Shown here piece by piece: positions 1 through 11,843 of a stretch of 64,000 nt of DNA. The first letter of the stretch is position 1, and every line of letters begins with the position of its first letter. The stretch is taken from NCBI GenBank assembly GCA_002189035.1, contig NEEC01000020.1, positions 930,001 through 994,000 of the forward strand, in the 5' to 3' direction. Position numbers and translations under genes: made by a program. Below the pieces are notes generated by a model. It was not told the DNA's origin, searched no databases, and worked only from the letters and a program-made list of their open reading frames with translations. The stretch comes from Utricularia gibba (taxonomy: Eukaryota; Streptophyta; Magnoliopsida; Lamiales; Lentibulariaceae).

Positions 1-621
1 AAGAAATTGCATCAGTTTAGTTGAGCCAAAAAATTTCTCTGCATGTACTAGTGTGCAGCATATATCGCACTTCACTTTTGGAAATAGAGCATCCAATTCT
101 TTCCAGAGAGTATTCAACTTTGTGTAGTAGTGCGCTATGCTCATATCACCCTGCTTCAGATTCTACAGATTGGACTGAACCTGATACAGTATGTTGCTGT
201 TAATCTGTCCATAATGCAACTCAAGAGTTTTCCACAGATCATGTGAACTGGTGCATCCGGTAAAACTACTAATGAGATCCTTCGAAATGGAATTCAATAG
301 CCAGGACGTCAACATGTAGTCATTCCGAAGCCACAGACTGTAAGACGGATCCGTCACCGGTGGCTTCGGTATCTCACCGAAGATGATACCGAGCTTATTT
401 TTCGCACCCAAAGCCAATCGCTCTCCGCGGTGCCAATCGAAATAGTTCTTCGTATTAAGGAGTTCACTAACCAGAGAAACATTCGGGTGATCAGATCCGT
501 TGAGATGCAAAGGATCTGCGCGATTAACATCTCCGTCAGGAAAGGCACTTAACGTCGGTAAGAGACCTATGTGCATTTGCTCCTCGGTCATGCGAGCGGG
601 TACTCCGCCAGAAATGGACAT
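1..621 (-). pseudogene. Ty1/copia gag relic, interrupted by a stop
   Basis: The minus strand from 621 down to the window edge reads as the gag N-terminal region of a Ty1/copia retrotransposon (the Retrotran_gag/UBN2 type). Visible are the LLNTKNYFDWHR stretch, where the family usually has N-Y-x-x-W, and the helical segment ending in LWKTLELHYGQ. The frame meets a TAG at 163-165. The same frame then continues with gag-like sequence (MSIAHYYTKLNTLWKEL) to position 1. So the gene is broken by a nonsense change and also truncated by the window. No zinc knuckle, LTR or primer-binding site is visible nearby. Gag would form the virus-like particle; this copy cannot. Confidence 0.8.
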
Positions 622-958
622 CGCGAGATCAAGAACTCCGTTAATCGGAACGTGATTCCTCCACGCTCAACGCACCATAAACAAAATAGAGAATGTACGA
701 AACAAAATAGCGTTCGTCTGTAAAAAACTCAAACAAAAAAGAAAATCACAACCAGTATTTAAAACAACAAATTAAAGCGATCGGGTCTCATAGTCGGGTC
801 ATTTTAAGGCATGTCCTTCTTCTCCATCCAGTTCACGTAACCCAGTAGTAGCTGTTCTCTTCAGATTGTTCGGTTTGTGGTGACATGAAGAGGGGAAATA
901 CTCGATCCACCATGGGAGATATCAATATGATGTTACCATATTCATCTTGAATTGTACA
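622..958. other. Spacer between two copia relics, no gene seen
   Basis: AT-rich spacer. I see no open frame of note, no LTR ends and no primer-binding site. It could be untranslated or LTR sequence of one of the flanking relics, but it has no match elsewhere in the window. Confidence 0.4.
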
Positions 959-2186
959 TTAATAGTTTGCTAGATGTATGTTGAAATGTTTCTCAACGAG
1001 TTGTCCTGAATGTGAGGCATTAGGAACATAGTATACTTCAGTGAGTTTCAGAAGCTTATGTGTCGTCTCTATGCAGGCATACCCTTGACCTTTGACATGT
1101 ATGTTTTTATCGTCTGCTACTTGAATGTATTTATTCTGCAGGGGTGAGAAGCTAGAAAAGAGAGCATGGTGATGACTACACCGATTGTCTACCAACTAGA
1201 CGCTCTGTTTTCGTAGATCGGTGAATGAGTTGAGCAAGGTACTTTTGCACACAAAGTAGAGTTCAATAACATTTTTATTAAAAGCATCAGACAGAGTTAC
1301 ATCTTTCACTTTTCCAGTGAGCTTTTTGACATTTTTTGCAGATTTTCCTCCTAGAAGATGATACTTCTTCAATGGGCAGACTTTCTCCAAGTGTCTAGAC
1401 AATTTGTAGTAGGCACAGATAGATTCCAGGTGCCGTCAACAAGTAGAATGTAACTTGTTCTTTTGCTTGCAGAAAGGACACTGGGAGTTAGTCCTGTCTG
1501 AGTTGATTGGGATGAGCATAGCTTGTGCCAGATCTATTGATTGGCTCTTGAGCTTTGAATGCAAACTCAAAAGTATTTTGTTGCTCATAATTATGCTATC
1601 TCATTTCAATGCCTTTGAGACCCTCTATGACTTGCTTAGGTGTCATGATGTGGATGCTTCTATCGAAGATAGAGGCATTGATAGTCGACGCATATTAAGC
1701 CGAGACAGTGATGATGATCTTCATTTGGATTTGGTTGTCATCAACCACTTCACCAAGTTGTTTGAGACTGTTGACCACTTTGGTGATCGGCAAAGCTGAG
1801 ATGCTTTGCTGAGGTAACATCTTAATGTTTTCAAACACTTGCCATTTCAACGTCGTTTCCAAAACCATGGTTTGTTGATTTTTTCCATAGACTTCTGCTA
1901 ACACGTTCCATCCTAAGGTGACGAGCAATTGTTGATTAAGTCGTAGGCATCGTCCACGGTAGCTTGGTTTAGCAGAGATTGTGCTTTGTTGACTTTGTTT
2001 TTCCAAATTTCTTTTTCTTCTTTTGAGTGATTGGCTCTTGGAGAGCCATGTCGAACACGTTCCATAGTTTGCATGTAGGGAAATAGTTGGCCATTTTCTT
2101 GGATCAATTGATGTGTTTTGCTGAGTTTCCATTGAAGGTGGAAGGGGGTTGAGAGAACAAATTGTCCATGGTGATTTGGATGGCAT
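959..2186 (-). pseudogene. Second Ty1/copia gag-protease relic
   Basis: Read on the minus strand, this stretch carries copia gag pieces in several frames. The upstream end (2186-1695) has gag helices, including KMLPQQSISA and VNSLKQLGEVVDDNQ, which resemble the copia gag phrase for the second half of the domain. Further on comes a damaged zinc-knuckle region (SRHLEKVCPLKK near 1400). Near 1195 is VDNRCSHHHALF, which looks like a decayed copia protease active site (normally D-[ST]-G-[CA]-S-x-H) followed by typical protease strands up to a pre-integrase-like end (YVPNASHSGQLVE). Frame changes and stops separate these parts. The order gag, knuckle, protease fits one minus-strand element truncated before integrase. 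Confidence 0.7.
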
Positions 2187-2559
2187 AATAGAAGAGGTAT
2201 TTGTGGAGAAGGTTTTTGTGTTAGGCTTTAGCTTCGCGTCAGGTTCACCACAAAAGGATTTTCAGAAAACTAAATGTGTAAACTTGAAGGCTTATTGTTT
2301 CTGAGCTAGTTACATACATATTTATATAGGAAAATTGTAACCATTAACTTTGTAGAGGAAGCCGTTGCATTGTCTCTATATGCTTAACTTCAGTAGATAT
2401 GAGTTTCTCTCAACAGGCTGAGATTGCCGATCCATCATTTTGATACTTTGCACTTGCTTGGAACCCAAAACAATCAAGCACGGGTTCTTGAACGAGGACG
2501 TTGTCTTCCCCTCTTTGTTCGCATTTAGTTTCTAGATCTTGAGTCAAGTAGTGTTTCAT

Positions 2560-3987
2560 GGAAGCATTTATTGGATCATCATCTTATAACATTACAAAAT
2601 CAGCAAATTAGATTGTAGTATTTCTCTTATAGAGTAAATCATACCCAAATATTCTTGTTACATAATGAAGTGTTGTCCTCTTGATACAAAGTACCATATT
2701 TGTTGAAAGTTTATAAAGCTTTAAATAATAACATGTCTCAATCTCTTATGCCAGATGTCACTCAGTTCCTTTATTTACCAAGAACACTTCGTTTACACTA
2801 TGAAAGATTTGTAGATAGAATGGGAAATTTTTATGAATATAGGTACTTCTAGAATAAGTGTACCAATCAGATTTTTAATTTTGCAAATGTCTTTTGTAAA
2901 TAAACATCGAGGTGTTTTTCTACTATCTATCCCATACTTAGAAAATTATGGTTGACCTCAAGTCAATAATACACTTTGATGATTATAGTTTTGAGGCAAG
3001 TCTTGATCTAGACATTTCCACATCCTTTACCATTTAGGTCTTTTATAGCTAAGAATACGATTTTTTGATACAAGCTATAAATTTTAATTTTCTTTGATTC
3101 ATATGCTCCCAAATTTTAGCTTACAAATGAGAAAACTTCGGTAGATTTTCTCTACTAGATTTTCCAAGTGCTGCTTTGCCTTAGCTTGTCTATGTCGTGG
3201 GCATACTCTTCCCACATGCTATTTTTGTTGACAATTTTTACACAGTTTCGGAATGATACCAGCACTTGATTTATGGAATCTCTTGTAATATATGCATGGG
3301 TCTTCTTCTTCCATATTGTCATTTGTAGTACCTTTTAAATTTTATATGATCCTTTGATGATAGTTTTGATTTTTCTCATGATAATCGCTTTTGCCTCAAT
3401 TGAACTTGTTTTTGTTGGTTTTTTGGTGTCCAATTGCCTGAAATGCAGCTGTATGAATTGATTGAGGCATAAACCATGTTTAAGATCTCAAGAGTCTATT
3501 AAGGAGTTGTTATATACATTTTTTGATTTATTCTTCTTTAATCAATTGGTTTACCCAAGGCTTTAAGGGCATCCAGGAAACTCAACAATTTTGAGGAGAA
3601 GCTAACTATCTCATTTGTGATGTTGACACTCTCAAAGGAGTGCCAAAACCTATCTCTATCTTTGTTAACAACAGTGGTACCATAAGTATTTTGTAAAGTC
3701 ATTCATAACTCTTTTGGAGTTTCATAGCTTGGGAAATTCTCATAGATTTTGATAGAAAAACCTCCATCAAAAGCATGGATAGTAGTAGATTCCAATTGTG
3801 CATATCGTATGTGGTCTTCTATGAGTTTTTGGCTCTCTATTATAGTTGCTGTCAAATCTGATGAAATGTCACATCTGGTAAAGAATTCCTAAACTTTGAT
3901 GTCTATAAGGTAATTCTTCATCATTTTCCCCAAGCTGGATAATGTGCACCATCAAACTTAGGTGGAGGGGTGACTCCCATTGCCATG
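2560..3987 (-). pseudogene. Third Ty1/copia gag relic with a zinc knuckle
   Basis: On the minus strand a gag start is readable at about 3985 (MAMGVTPPPKFDGAHYPAW), which matches the usual opening of plant copia gag proteins. Gag-like sequence follows through many stops and frame changes to about 3200. There a CCHC knuckle is recognisable (C-K-N-C ... H-V-G-R-V-C), with a stop codon inside it. Sequence down to about 2560 may be the next part of the element but I could not assign it. No ORF of useful length remains, so this is an old inactive copy. I found no LTR or primer-binding site upstream of the start. Confidence 0.6.
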
Positions 3988-3989
3988 TT

Positions 3990-5883
3990 TTACAAAGAAT
4001 GAATCTTCATTTGATTTTTGTATTGTAATATTGAGTATTGCACTCTTTACATTTAGCATTACACATTTTTATAGTAAATTTCCAACTATTCATTGCATGT
4101 AGACAAATTTTCAAATTTTTTGAAAGATTTATTGTCTTTGTTGAGAACTTGTCTTTTGAGATTGTTGTTACATGTGACTTCCTAGGCCTTGCCATCATTT
4201 TGTTTGGGTCTTGTCTGATACTTTCTTTTGTCTTGTTGGAATAGGTCAATGCCCAAACTTCATTTCATACTCTTCATGCAATGTAGAACCTTCGTTCATG
4301 GAGATATTCTCTTCCCAACTTATTAGATAAATTAGTGAAGATTATTCAAATAATCACTTCTTATTAACACTGACATCGGAAGAATCATGCCATCCACTAG
4401 TGTCAAGCAATTACCCATCAATAGTTGAAGATGCATGTAAAATTAAAATAGGCAAAATTATTCTCAACTACCAGATAATCTTACACATATTCCTTATATG
4501 CTGATTAATTGTAACCATCCTCATTGCAAAGATTGCCATCAGGCCCTCAGCATCACTCTTGCTAATTCAGTCCAATTGTGGTTACATAACTCTACTTCCA
4601 ACCTATTTTCAACATGACCAAGCAAGGTAATTTTACTTAAAAAAAACAAAAGGAAATGAGAGAGGAGAAGAAATTAATAGTCATAAGGGAGGAAAATGAT
4701 TGCAAAAATTGTTAATTTTGTGATACTCTAAAGCAAAATGGAACAAAAAAGAGAGTAGAAGTGAAGTGTAGGAATTCTTTCTTCACATCACATTAATTCC
4801 TAGAAGAATAATCTTAACAATGACAGAGTCGCCGTCACACCGTCACACACAGAATCCTCTGAAAAGCATGAGACAAGGAAAACGAAGCACATGAAATACT
4901 GAGCACATTGAGAAAGCCAACTCAATATTGGATATTTCTAAAAACCTTAAAAACAGAAAAGGATACGTCTTCTGAGATATAAGCGTTTTAACTTTCAAAA
5001 GTAGAAAAACACACACACATATACACGCACACATTTCAAAATAATGTTATCAAATATATATGACTCTAATTTCAAAAAACTCTTCTTCCGTTGAAAAGAT
5101 TGCAAATTCTCATTTTTTTTATTAATAGAATCTCTTTTCTTGGAATGTTTTTCAATAAGTAAAATTAAACATAACTTTTATTTCTCATAAAAATGAGAAA
5201 CACTTCTCATTCCCAATTACAACGCCAATGTAAGGAAAATTTTCCAGAATATTATATTAATTATCAAATTTGGTCCAAATATATTCCATTTTTTTCATCA
5301 TTAGTAGATTTTACTCTTTGGAGTGAGTAGAAATTTCCAGTTTTTTTCGTTTATTAAACTAGAAGCATGTTTATGGGATTTTTGAAACTTAAAGTAGAAT
5401 TTTGAAATTCTTCCCCCTTATTCTGCTTCATTATATTTTTACTCTAATGCGTATGGTTTATTTAAACCAATTTGCTGCGCATCATCATCACTCAAGCTGA
5501 GAACCGTTCTCGCACTTCAGCCATTTGGCCCAAGGGGCGTCTGCGGGGAGGCTGTGGTTGTCATGTTCTTAGTTGGTCAGTTCCCATCGGGTTTGGCAGA
5601 TTCGCCTTTTGATGAATGTTTCCCATTTTTGTTCAAAGAGAATCGCGTTGGGCGATCTGGAGTTGTTTGCTCTGGGGTGGTTCCTGTCCAGCAAACAAAC
5701 TGGATTCTTGTTGCCAGAGCTCATGGACAAAAAAGCAGCCAACCTCAGTAGATTCTGGCGTTTTCTTAATCCTCCACACCCACTCAATTATTTCAAATGG
5801 CATCTTCACCAACTACTGCTTCCCGGATGAAGAAACTAACGGGCGTGAAAACAAACGAAGTTGAAGCAGTGTTCGCACCTTCA
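3990..5883. other. Intergenic, no gene recognised
   Basis: Downstream flank of the RDM4-like gene. Most is AT-rich. The part from about 5470 to 5880 is richer in GC and open in several frames on both strands, but none of the short frames resembles a family I know. It may hold the 3' untranslated region of the minus-strand gene. A short CA-rich run lies near 5010. Confidence 0.4.
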
Positions 5884-7723
5884 TTAGGAAGAATGCGATC
5901 CAGAATCATCGGCGCCATTGTCTTCGTCGTGGGTATCGGCATCAGGCTTGGGTTCGGTTTCTTCCTCACTGTCCTGATCGGCACATGGCGAGCTTTCACC
6001 ATCATCTTCCGGGTCTTCTTCATAATTGGAACTTGGGACATCGCCGTAGTATTCAGAATCGCTCGACACTGCGTCCTCATCAGATGACTCTTCCTCAGGG
6101 TAATCATTCCGAGGGTGGTTTTCATCTGAAATATATCACAAAAGCGTCACACAAGTTGTGGTGAAAGAATGCAATGTCTCCGAGGCGGTATCTGTGAGAG
6201 AGCATAGCAAGGTCAGTGTTGTATACATACCATTAGAATCATCAGTTTCGTAATCTGTGGGGGACTACCGTCATCAAAGTAATCATCTTCCATAACCCGG
6301 ATCCTGTACACATATACAAGTCATGAACCAAGGTAATGAAACCCTCCTTGTACACAAATTGAAAAGAGGTTCAATAGCGAAAGGGTTATATAGAGATTTA
6401 CAAAGGAAATGGGTGTTCAGCATCTCCTAAAATGTACTCTGCATCCTTCCTCTCAGCATGGAAGTCATACATGCAGTCATCGTCTGAAACATTAATGCAA
6501 GATGATAAGATCAGGGCGTCAGATTATCTAAAATGTCATTACTGAGGTAATTGTATAACAATGGAACCACATAGTCAATTAGAAAACGGGATGTGTGGGT
6601 GTTCCTCTTCAGAGGAATGGAGAAAACAATGGCAGAACTACAGAAAACAAGCTGATTCATCTTTCATATGGGTTATAACAACATCCAGAAAAAAAGAGCG
6701 AATCCTGAATGAGAAATGTACCATGTTCAATCTGTGAAGCAGCAGTTGGAACAACTTCTGGTAGAAGAGGCAAGTATGCAGCCATCATCTTGGAATTTTC
6801 TAGATCGATGTGGCTGGAAAACAGATCAACTTTGGCCTCAATACCACCATCAACCCGAACAATGTCATAGAACTGACAAATATCATTTGTAGCTTCCCCT
6901 TCTGATTCTGCATTTTTAGTTCTTCGGCTCTTCCATATTTGGTCAAAACGAGCATTTCTAGAGAGCGCCTGATTGAAAGAAATTCAGGTAGTTAACGGCT
7001 CTTAAACTTTGAACCATGGAGTTGAACACAACCATTTGGAGGTAAGCAATGTCACTTGCATACCAGAAATATAAAAACAAACTCAATAGCCAAAAAAAAA
7101 TATGGAAATGCTGAAACCGATGGGAAAAAAATTAAGTATGAAGTGTCTCCTATTAAGAAACCTCATATATAAAGTGAACGTACACTTGAAGACATGATAC
7201 TTCGCCTCCCTTTCGAATATCTCTCGTCCGATGACTTTTCCTTTTCAGAAAAAAAAAACATCCGAACGCAACCACATTCTGAATAATCGTCCACAAACAA
7301 AGTCTAAGAACATTCTAACCAGAAATGAATGAAGAACATGAAATGCTTCCTCGGTGCTATTCACTGTCTCCACATGCTCAACAAGAACTTTCTTAAACTT
7401 CAATTCTTGGACAGGAAATCAAACTAATCAAGATCTGAACCTATGGAAGCCCAAACACAACTAAACTTAACCGCAAGAGAACTACCTCTACTTGAAGAAG
7501 CTTCGGATGTGGATAGTTTCGCAAAGTCGAGCATCGGATGCTTCAACGGCCCCTCTTGAATCTCAATCCCTGAACAAAGATGTCAAATGAATCATGATCT
7601 CAGGATATTCAAGATTTCACAAAGAGAAAACGAAGGAAGAGTAAAGAACTCACACAACGCATCAATTGCGCTCTGGAAGGATTTGCCTATGACCCTAACG
7701 ATCACAGGCTTGACGCCTTTCAT
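5884..7723 (-). CDS. RDM4: RDM4/DMS4 (IWR1-like) protein, apparent frameshift in exon 6
   Basis: Seven minus-strand exons with GT-AG borders: 7723-7654, 7569-7486, 7405-7320, 6968-6722, 6483-6402, 6303-6231 and 6125-5884. The product begins MKGVKPVIVRVIGKS and contains ALWIEIQEGPLKHPMLDF, a KVLVEHVETV stretch, ARFDQIWKSRR, QFYDIVRV, the Iwr1-type DDDCMYDFHAE patch, then an acidic tail ending DDSGSHSS. This order matches RDM4, the plant homologue of yeast Iwr1, which helps nuclear import of RNA polymerase II and, in plants, acts in RNA-directed DNA methylation. Exon 6 is one base short of the family frame: a run of five C (plus 6259-6263, read as G) leaves the IWR1 frame just before TDYETDDSN. 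The start used is the first ATG. Upstream in frame, after a TAG, is a further family-like N-terminal stretch without an ATG. The assignment is firm; function of this copy depends on the frameshift. Confidence 0.85.
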
Positions 7724-10545
7724 CGGGGGAGAATATGATTCCGGCTTCGATGTTGTCGGTTGGGGAACAAGATCGGCGTTGGAAGCAGCACTCTACTTGG
7801 CGCGGGCGGAATTGTTAAAATTGATGCCAACTGCCAAAATCAAACTTTTTCTTTTTGTTGCAAGAAAATATAATATCTAAATATTTTTACATATTTATAT
7901 GATACAAAGCACTAAACCAATAAATATTATTAAAAATATTTGATTTTAAAACAGTATTGATAAAATACTTGTAATTCATGTCTGGAATTTGCAAACTATC
8001 GATAGTAGATATAAGATTGTATATATAGATACTCGATGGAATTACTCCATTTCATGTGAGTACGATTTTTCGAAAAAAAAAAATGTTTATTAAATTTTTT
8101 AAAAATAAATAAACTAATAATTAATTTTTTCGACTGAAAATAAGAGAACGTTACTTAATAATTACTTCATTTTCAGTATAAATTTTTTATAAAAATATAT
8201 TAATTATGTGTTTTTTATTTAAAAATATTTTTATATAATAACTCAGGTTTTTTAAAAATTTGACAAAAATATCATTATAGTTATGATTTATATTTTTACA
8301 ATTTATCTATTTTCAATTGGATTAAATTTTATTTTTATTCCAAAACATAAATTAATTAAATAATCTAATACATTTATTAACAATAATATCAATAAAAAAT
8401 ATTGAATAGAAAGTGGGGGTATTAAGCAAATAATTTTCAAAAGATTAATATTTTGTAATATTCTAATTTCTACATAGAGATACATGAACCAAATAGCTTG
8501 TACATAGAGTTGCACACAAATATTTTAAGAAATCAAAATTATATTAATTCGTTGTACTGAATATATTTCTGATCACATTTTAATATTATTTGTATAATTC
8601 AAATGATTTATCATAAAATAAGAGCTTTTCTTATACAGTAAAAATAATTGAATAAAATACAACCACTCTCGTAAAAATAGAGAATTGGTTGCGTGGTTGT
8701 TATTGCTTCCAATTTTCCATATAAGACTAGAAATTTGATTTTAATCATCCAAGACTAGTTAAGAAAATTGCCTTTCGGAAGTGCGTTACCCGTGCTTCAA
8801 AAAATGTCATGTATGGTGCGTTATGGGATTAATGAATTTTTATATTTTTTTTGCAAACCCTAAACTCTTAAATCCAAAATCATAAACCGAAACTCTAAAC
8901 CCTTGAAACTTGAATAAATTATATACTAGAGATAAGAGATGATATATAATGAAGTGGTATATGACAGTATAAATTTATCTCAATACTTTTCTTTTTATTA
9001 TTTTATTTTATATTCATGATATAAATTATTTTAAGTATAATTTATTCCACTTATGAAATATTCTATTTTTATTTTTCCATTTAATTATCTCTTTTTATAC
9101 TTTCTATCAAACACACTTTATATGATTTATAGATTTTTAAGAACATAAAACAAGTTAAATAACTTACTAACTTGAAAAAAATAATAGAAAATCGTAAGCG
9201 CTGGCAAACAAAAAAGAGATTGTGCTCGGGGATGTCTCTCCTTCTCCAAAAACCTCCTCTTCTTATTTCTCTACGTGTAAGGGAACCTTTGGTACGAATG
9301 ATTGAGTTTAACCTGGTTTTGTTTTATTTAATTATATATAAATAGCAATCATAGATTTAAATTACTAAGCATGTGTTGGTGTTAAAATTATTAGAATTTA
9401 GTTTAGTCGACTTTTATATGAGCATTTAGAACATAGAATTAAGTAATTATATAATTGATGGGGTATTTCATAGCACCATGATCTCTCCTTTTCTTTCTTT
9501 TTTAATGTGATACTTGTAAGTATGATGAATCATTTTCCAATTATGTTTCTTTTGAAAAAAATACATAATTCGATATAGTTAATTTTGAATCTAGTATTCT
9601 TATTTTTTGAAAATAAAATGTTCTCTTCAAGTTTAATTTTATGAGGAATGATAGCCTCTTTTGCTTTAATTCGATCACATCCAATATTTAGTTTGTAACT
9701 ATCAAATATCAATTTCTAGTTCTACAGAAAGTAAGAAGTTGAGTATGCAAACCTTTTGCTTTAGAAGTAATTTATTATTTAACTTTATGGATTTTATATA
9801 ATGTTTTAACAACATATTTCATAGTGCTATTACTATAAATTCCATATAATGACTCCAAGCAATTATTTTGGTTACATATGCATTGATAACAGACAATTAT
9901 TAGACAGAATATGAGTAATATTTTTTGAATAAAAATTATTTATTTTAAAAAGGGCAGTATTTTCTTTTTTTGAAAATATGTACAAAAAAGTGGTGGAATA
10001 ATTAAAAAGTTGTATCAATGAGTAATGCATAGTATTAAATTTAACTTCTTACTAAATCAAGTATTAAGGTATATTAACTAACAAAAAGTAGAAGCAAGAA
10101 ATTATTGGAAAGGTGGATGAGGTAATAAGCTAAATAAACTGCTTCATAAAATTCATTGATTATATAGTCCTATTTGATAAATATTGGTCAAATAGCTCTC
10201 TTTTGTGTTTTTATTTGCTAAATTTTTTGTATACCATATTTATTATAATAAAAATAACTAATTTTTATTTATAAAAAATTGAAATGTAAATTTTATATAT
10301 ATATACACCAAATAATATATATAAGGTGCTCGAAATGTTTTTAATTTTTTTCATGTACCGCTAAAATAGATAATTGTTTGGGAAAATTTATTTTATATTA
10401 TTATTTATTTTAAATTACAGAATATTATTGCATTTTACTTTTGTGCCAAATTCAGCAGTTTTATCTGAGTAATGGTGTGATCGAAGAGAAGCATCGTTCT
10501 TTCATTTTCAATTACCAGAGTGGCCGTACAGCCCAGGAGGCGTAG
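7724..10545. other. AT-rich intergenic region
   Basis: Upstream region of the RDM4-like gene followed by very AT-rich DNA. I see many A/T runs and short imperfect repeats but no protein family, RNA gene or clear element end. The few ORFs here are short, AT-biased and unconvincing. Confidence 0.5.
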
Positions 10546-10953
10546 TCAGTAATAGTAGTACTATACTCCGTCCAGGCAGCCGGAGCCGGAGCCATCCCAG
10601 CGTGCGTACTCAGGGGCGGTCTTGGGCCCAGTGTCACCGCGCTGGAGCCCATCATCTCTCTGCCCCGGACCCGCTCTACTGTACTAAAACTAGGCACAAG
10701 GATCCACCGCCTGGCGGCCTACATCTTCCTTTGCTTCACTTCCGTACTGCAACTCCGACGCGGATACCGAGGTCCTGCCAGCGACCCGTCGCTGTCAGGC
10801 AACACGACGGCGGCGGCGGCGCACCGCCCTCCAGCTTTTGTCTCCACCCCCTCCGTCCCCCACATCCTTCCCGTTTCTCCCAGGAATGAAATTCCAGACA
10901 TCAGGAACCCATCCAACCATATATTTGCTTATATTTCAGATAAATTTATTTAA
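10546..10953 (+). other. GC-rich island with a 135-codon open frame lacking ATG
   Basis: This block is strongly GC-rich between AT-rich flanks. One plus-strand frame is open from just after a TAG at 10543-10545 to a TAA at 10951-10953 and has no ATG. It reads through GLGPSVTALEPIISL, a KLGTRIHRLAAYIFLCF stretch that could be a membrane or targeting segment, and a Pro/Ala-rich part ending SPRNEIPDIRNPS. I do not recognise it. It could be a captured or processed gene fragment, a first exon whose start was lost, or a CpG-rich promoter read by chance. Minus-strand ORFs in the same block look like shadows. Confidence 0.3.
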
Positions 10954-11843
10954 TCCCATTAACAAGAATTTATTCATACTTAAATCCAATTAACTTACAT
11001 AATTGCAAATATTTTACCTACTAGTTAAATGTCAAATAAAAAATTAATGTTACTATATCATCATTACCCAAACTCACCTACATCAAAATATTTTTACAGT
11101 GATTTACTAAAGCAAACACATTTGAAATTTAGAAACCCAATGGGACACACAAGAATGTAATATCAAGGGCTTAAACGATATTTCACATTAATTATAGATA
11201 AAATAGATATAAAACATAATTAAATAAAATTATTTTTCTAGTTTTATATGATATTTTTTATTGATAGAATAAAATGTAAATTTATCTTTCTAATTTTGTA
11301 CTATAATTTTTTGGTACGATACATATGGATTATTGTAATTTGTAGAAAAGTGGAAAAAGGTAATTAAATGAGGGCATTAGTATCAATTTATTGCAGAAGT
11401 AAATGTGGATGCTGCTGCAGCGGGGCTGTAAATTTGTCCCAAAAGAATCAATCCAATAGCATGCTAAAAAGTTACTTTTTTTATTTTTACATTTTCACTG
11501 ACCACCCCCTTCCAAACAAAGTCAAGGGGTATCTGTTTGGCTATTTCCAGCCGTCGGATTCATCTCACGGATCCCGCGTGGAAAAGACGGTTTCACCCAC
11601 CTTTTCCATCATTGTACCTGCAGGGCAGATCTGTCATCTACGCCATTTGCAGGAGAATGAACCAGCATATCTCTGAAAACATCCCTTGTACCTTCGCATC
11701 CCCCCCTCGTTTCCATTTCCATTTCTTTCTATCCTTTCGAAACATACTCGTAGACTCCCAGTGAGTGTGCCCATTCACCTCCCCCTCTGCGTGTAGTCTT
11801 CAAGATTGATTCTTGTGAAACTCCTGCTGTGTTTGTTTCTTCA
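10954..11843. promoter_or_regulatory. Upstream region and 5' leader of the LRR gene
   Basis: AT-rich DNA up to about 11350, then a more balanced segment with CT-rich stretches (about 11690-11830) directly before the ATG, as is common in plant 5' leaders. I cannot place the TATA box or the transcription start with confidence. Confidence 0.35.

Noticed and set aside
5793-6125. 110-codon basic ORF as an independent gene
   Set aside because: It is exon 7 of the RDM4-like gene read in the shifted frame, with no promoter or homology of its own.
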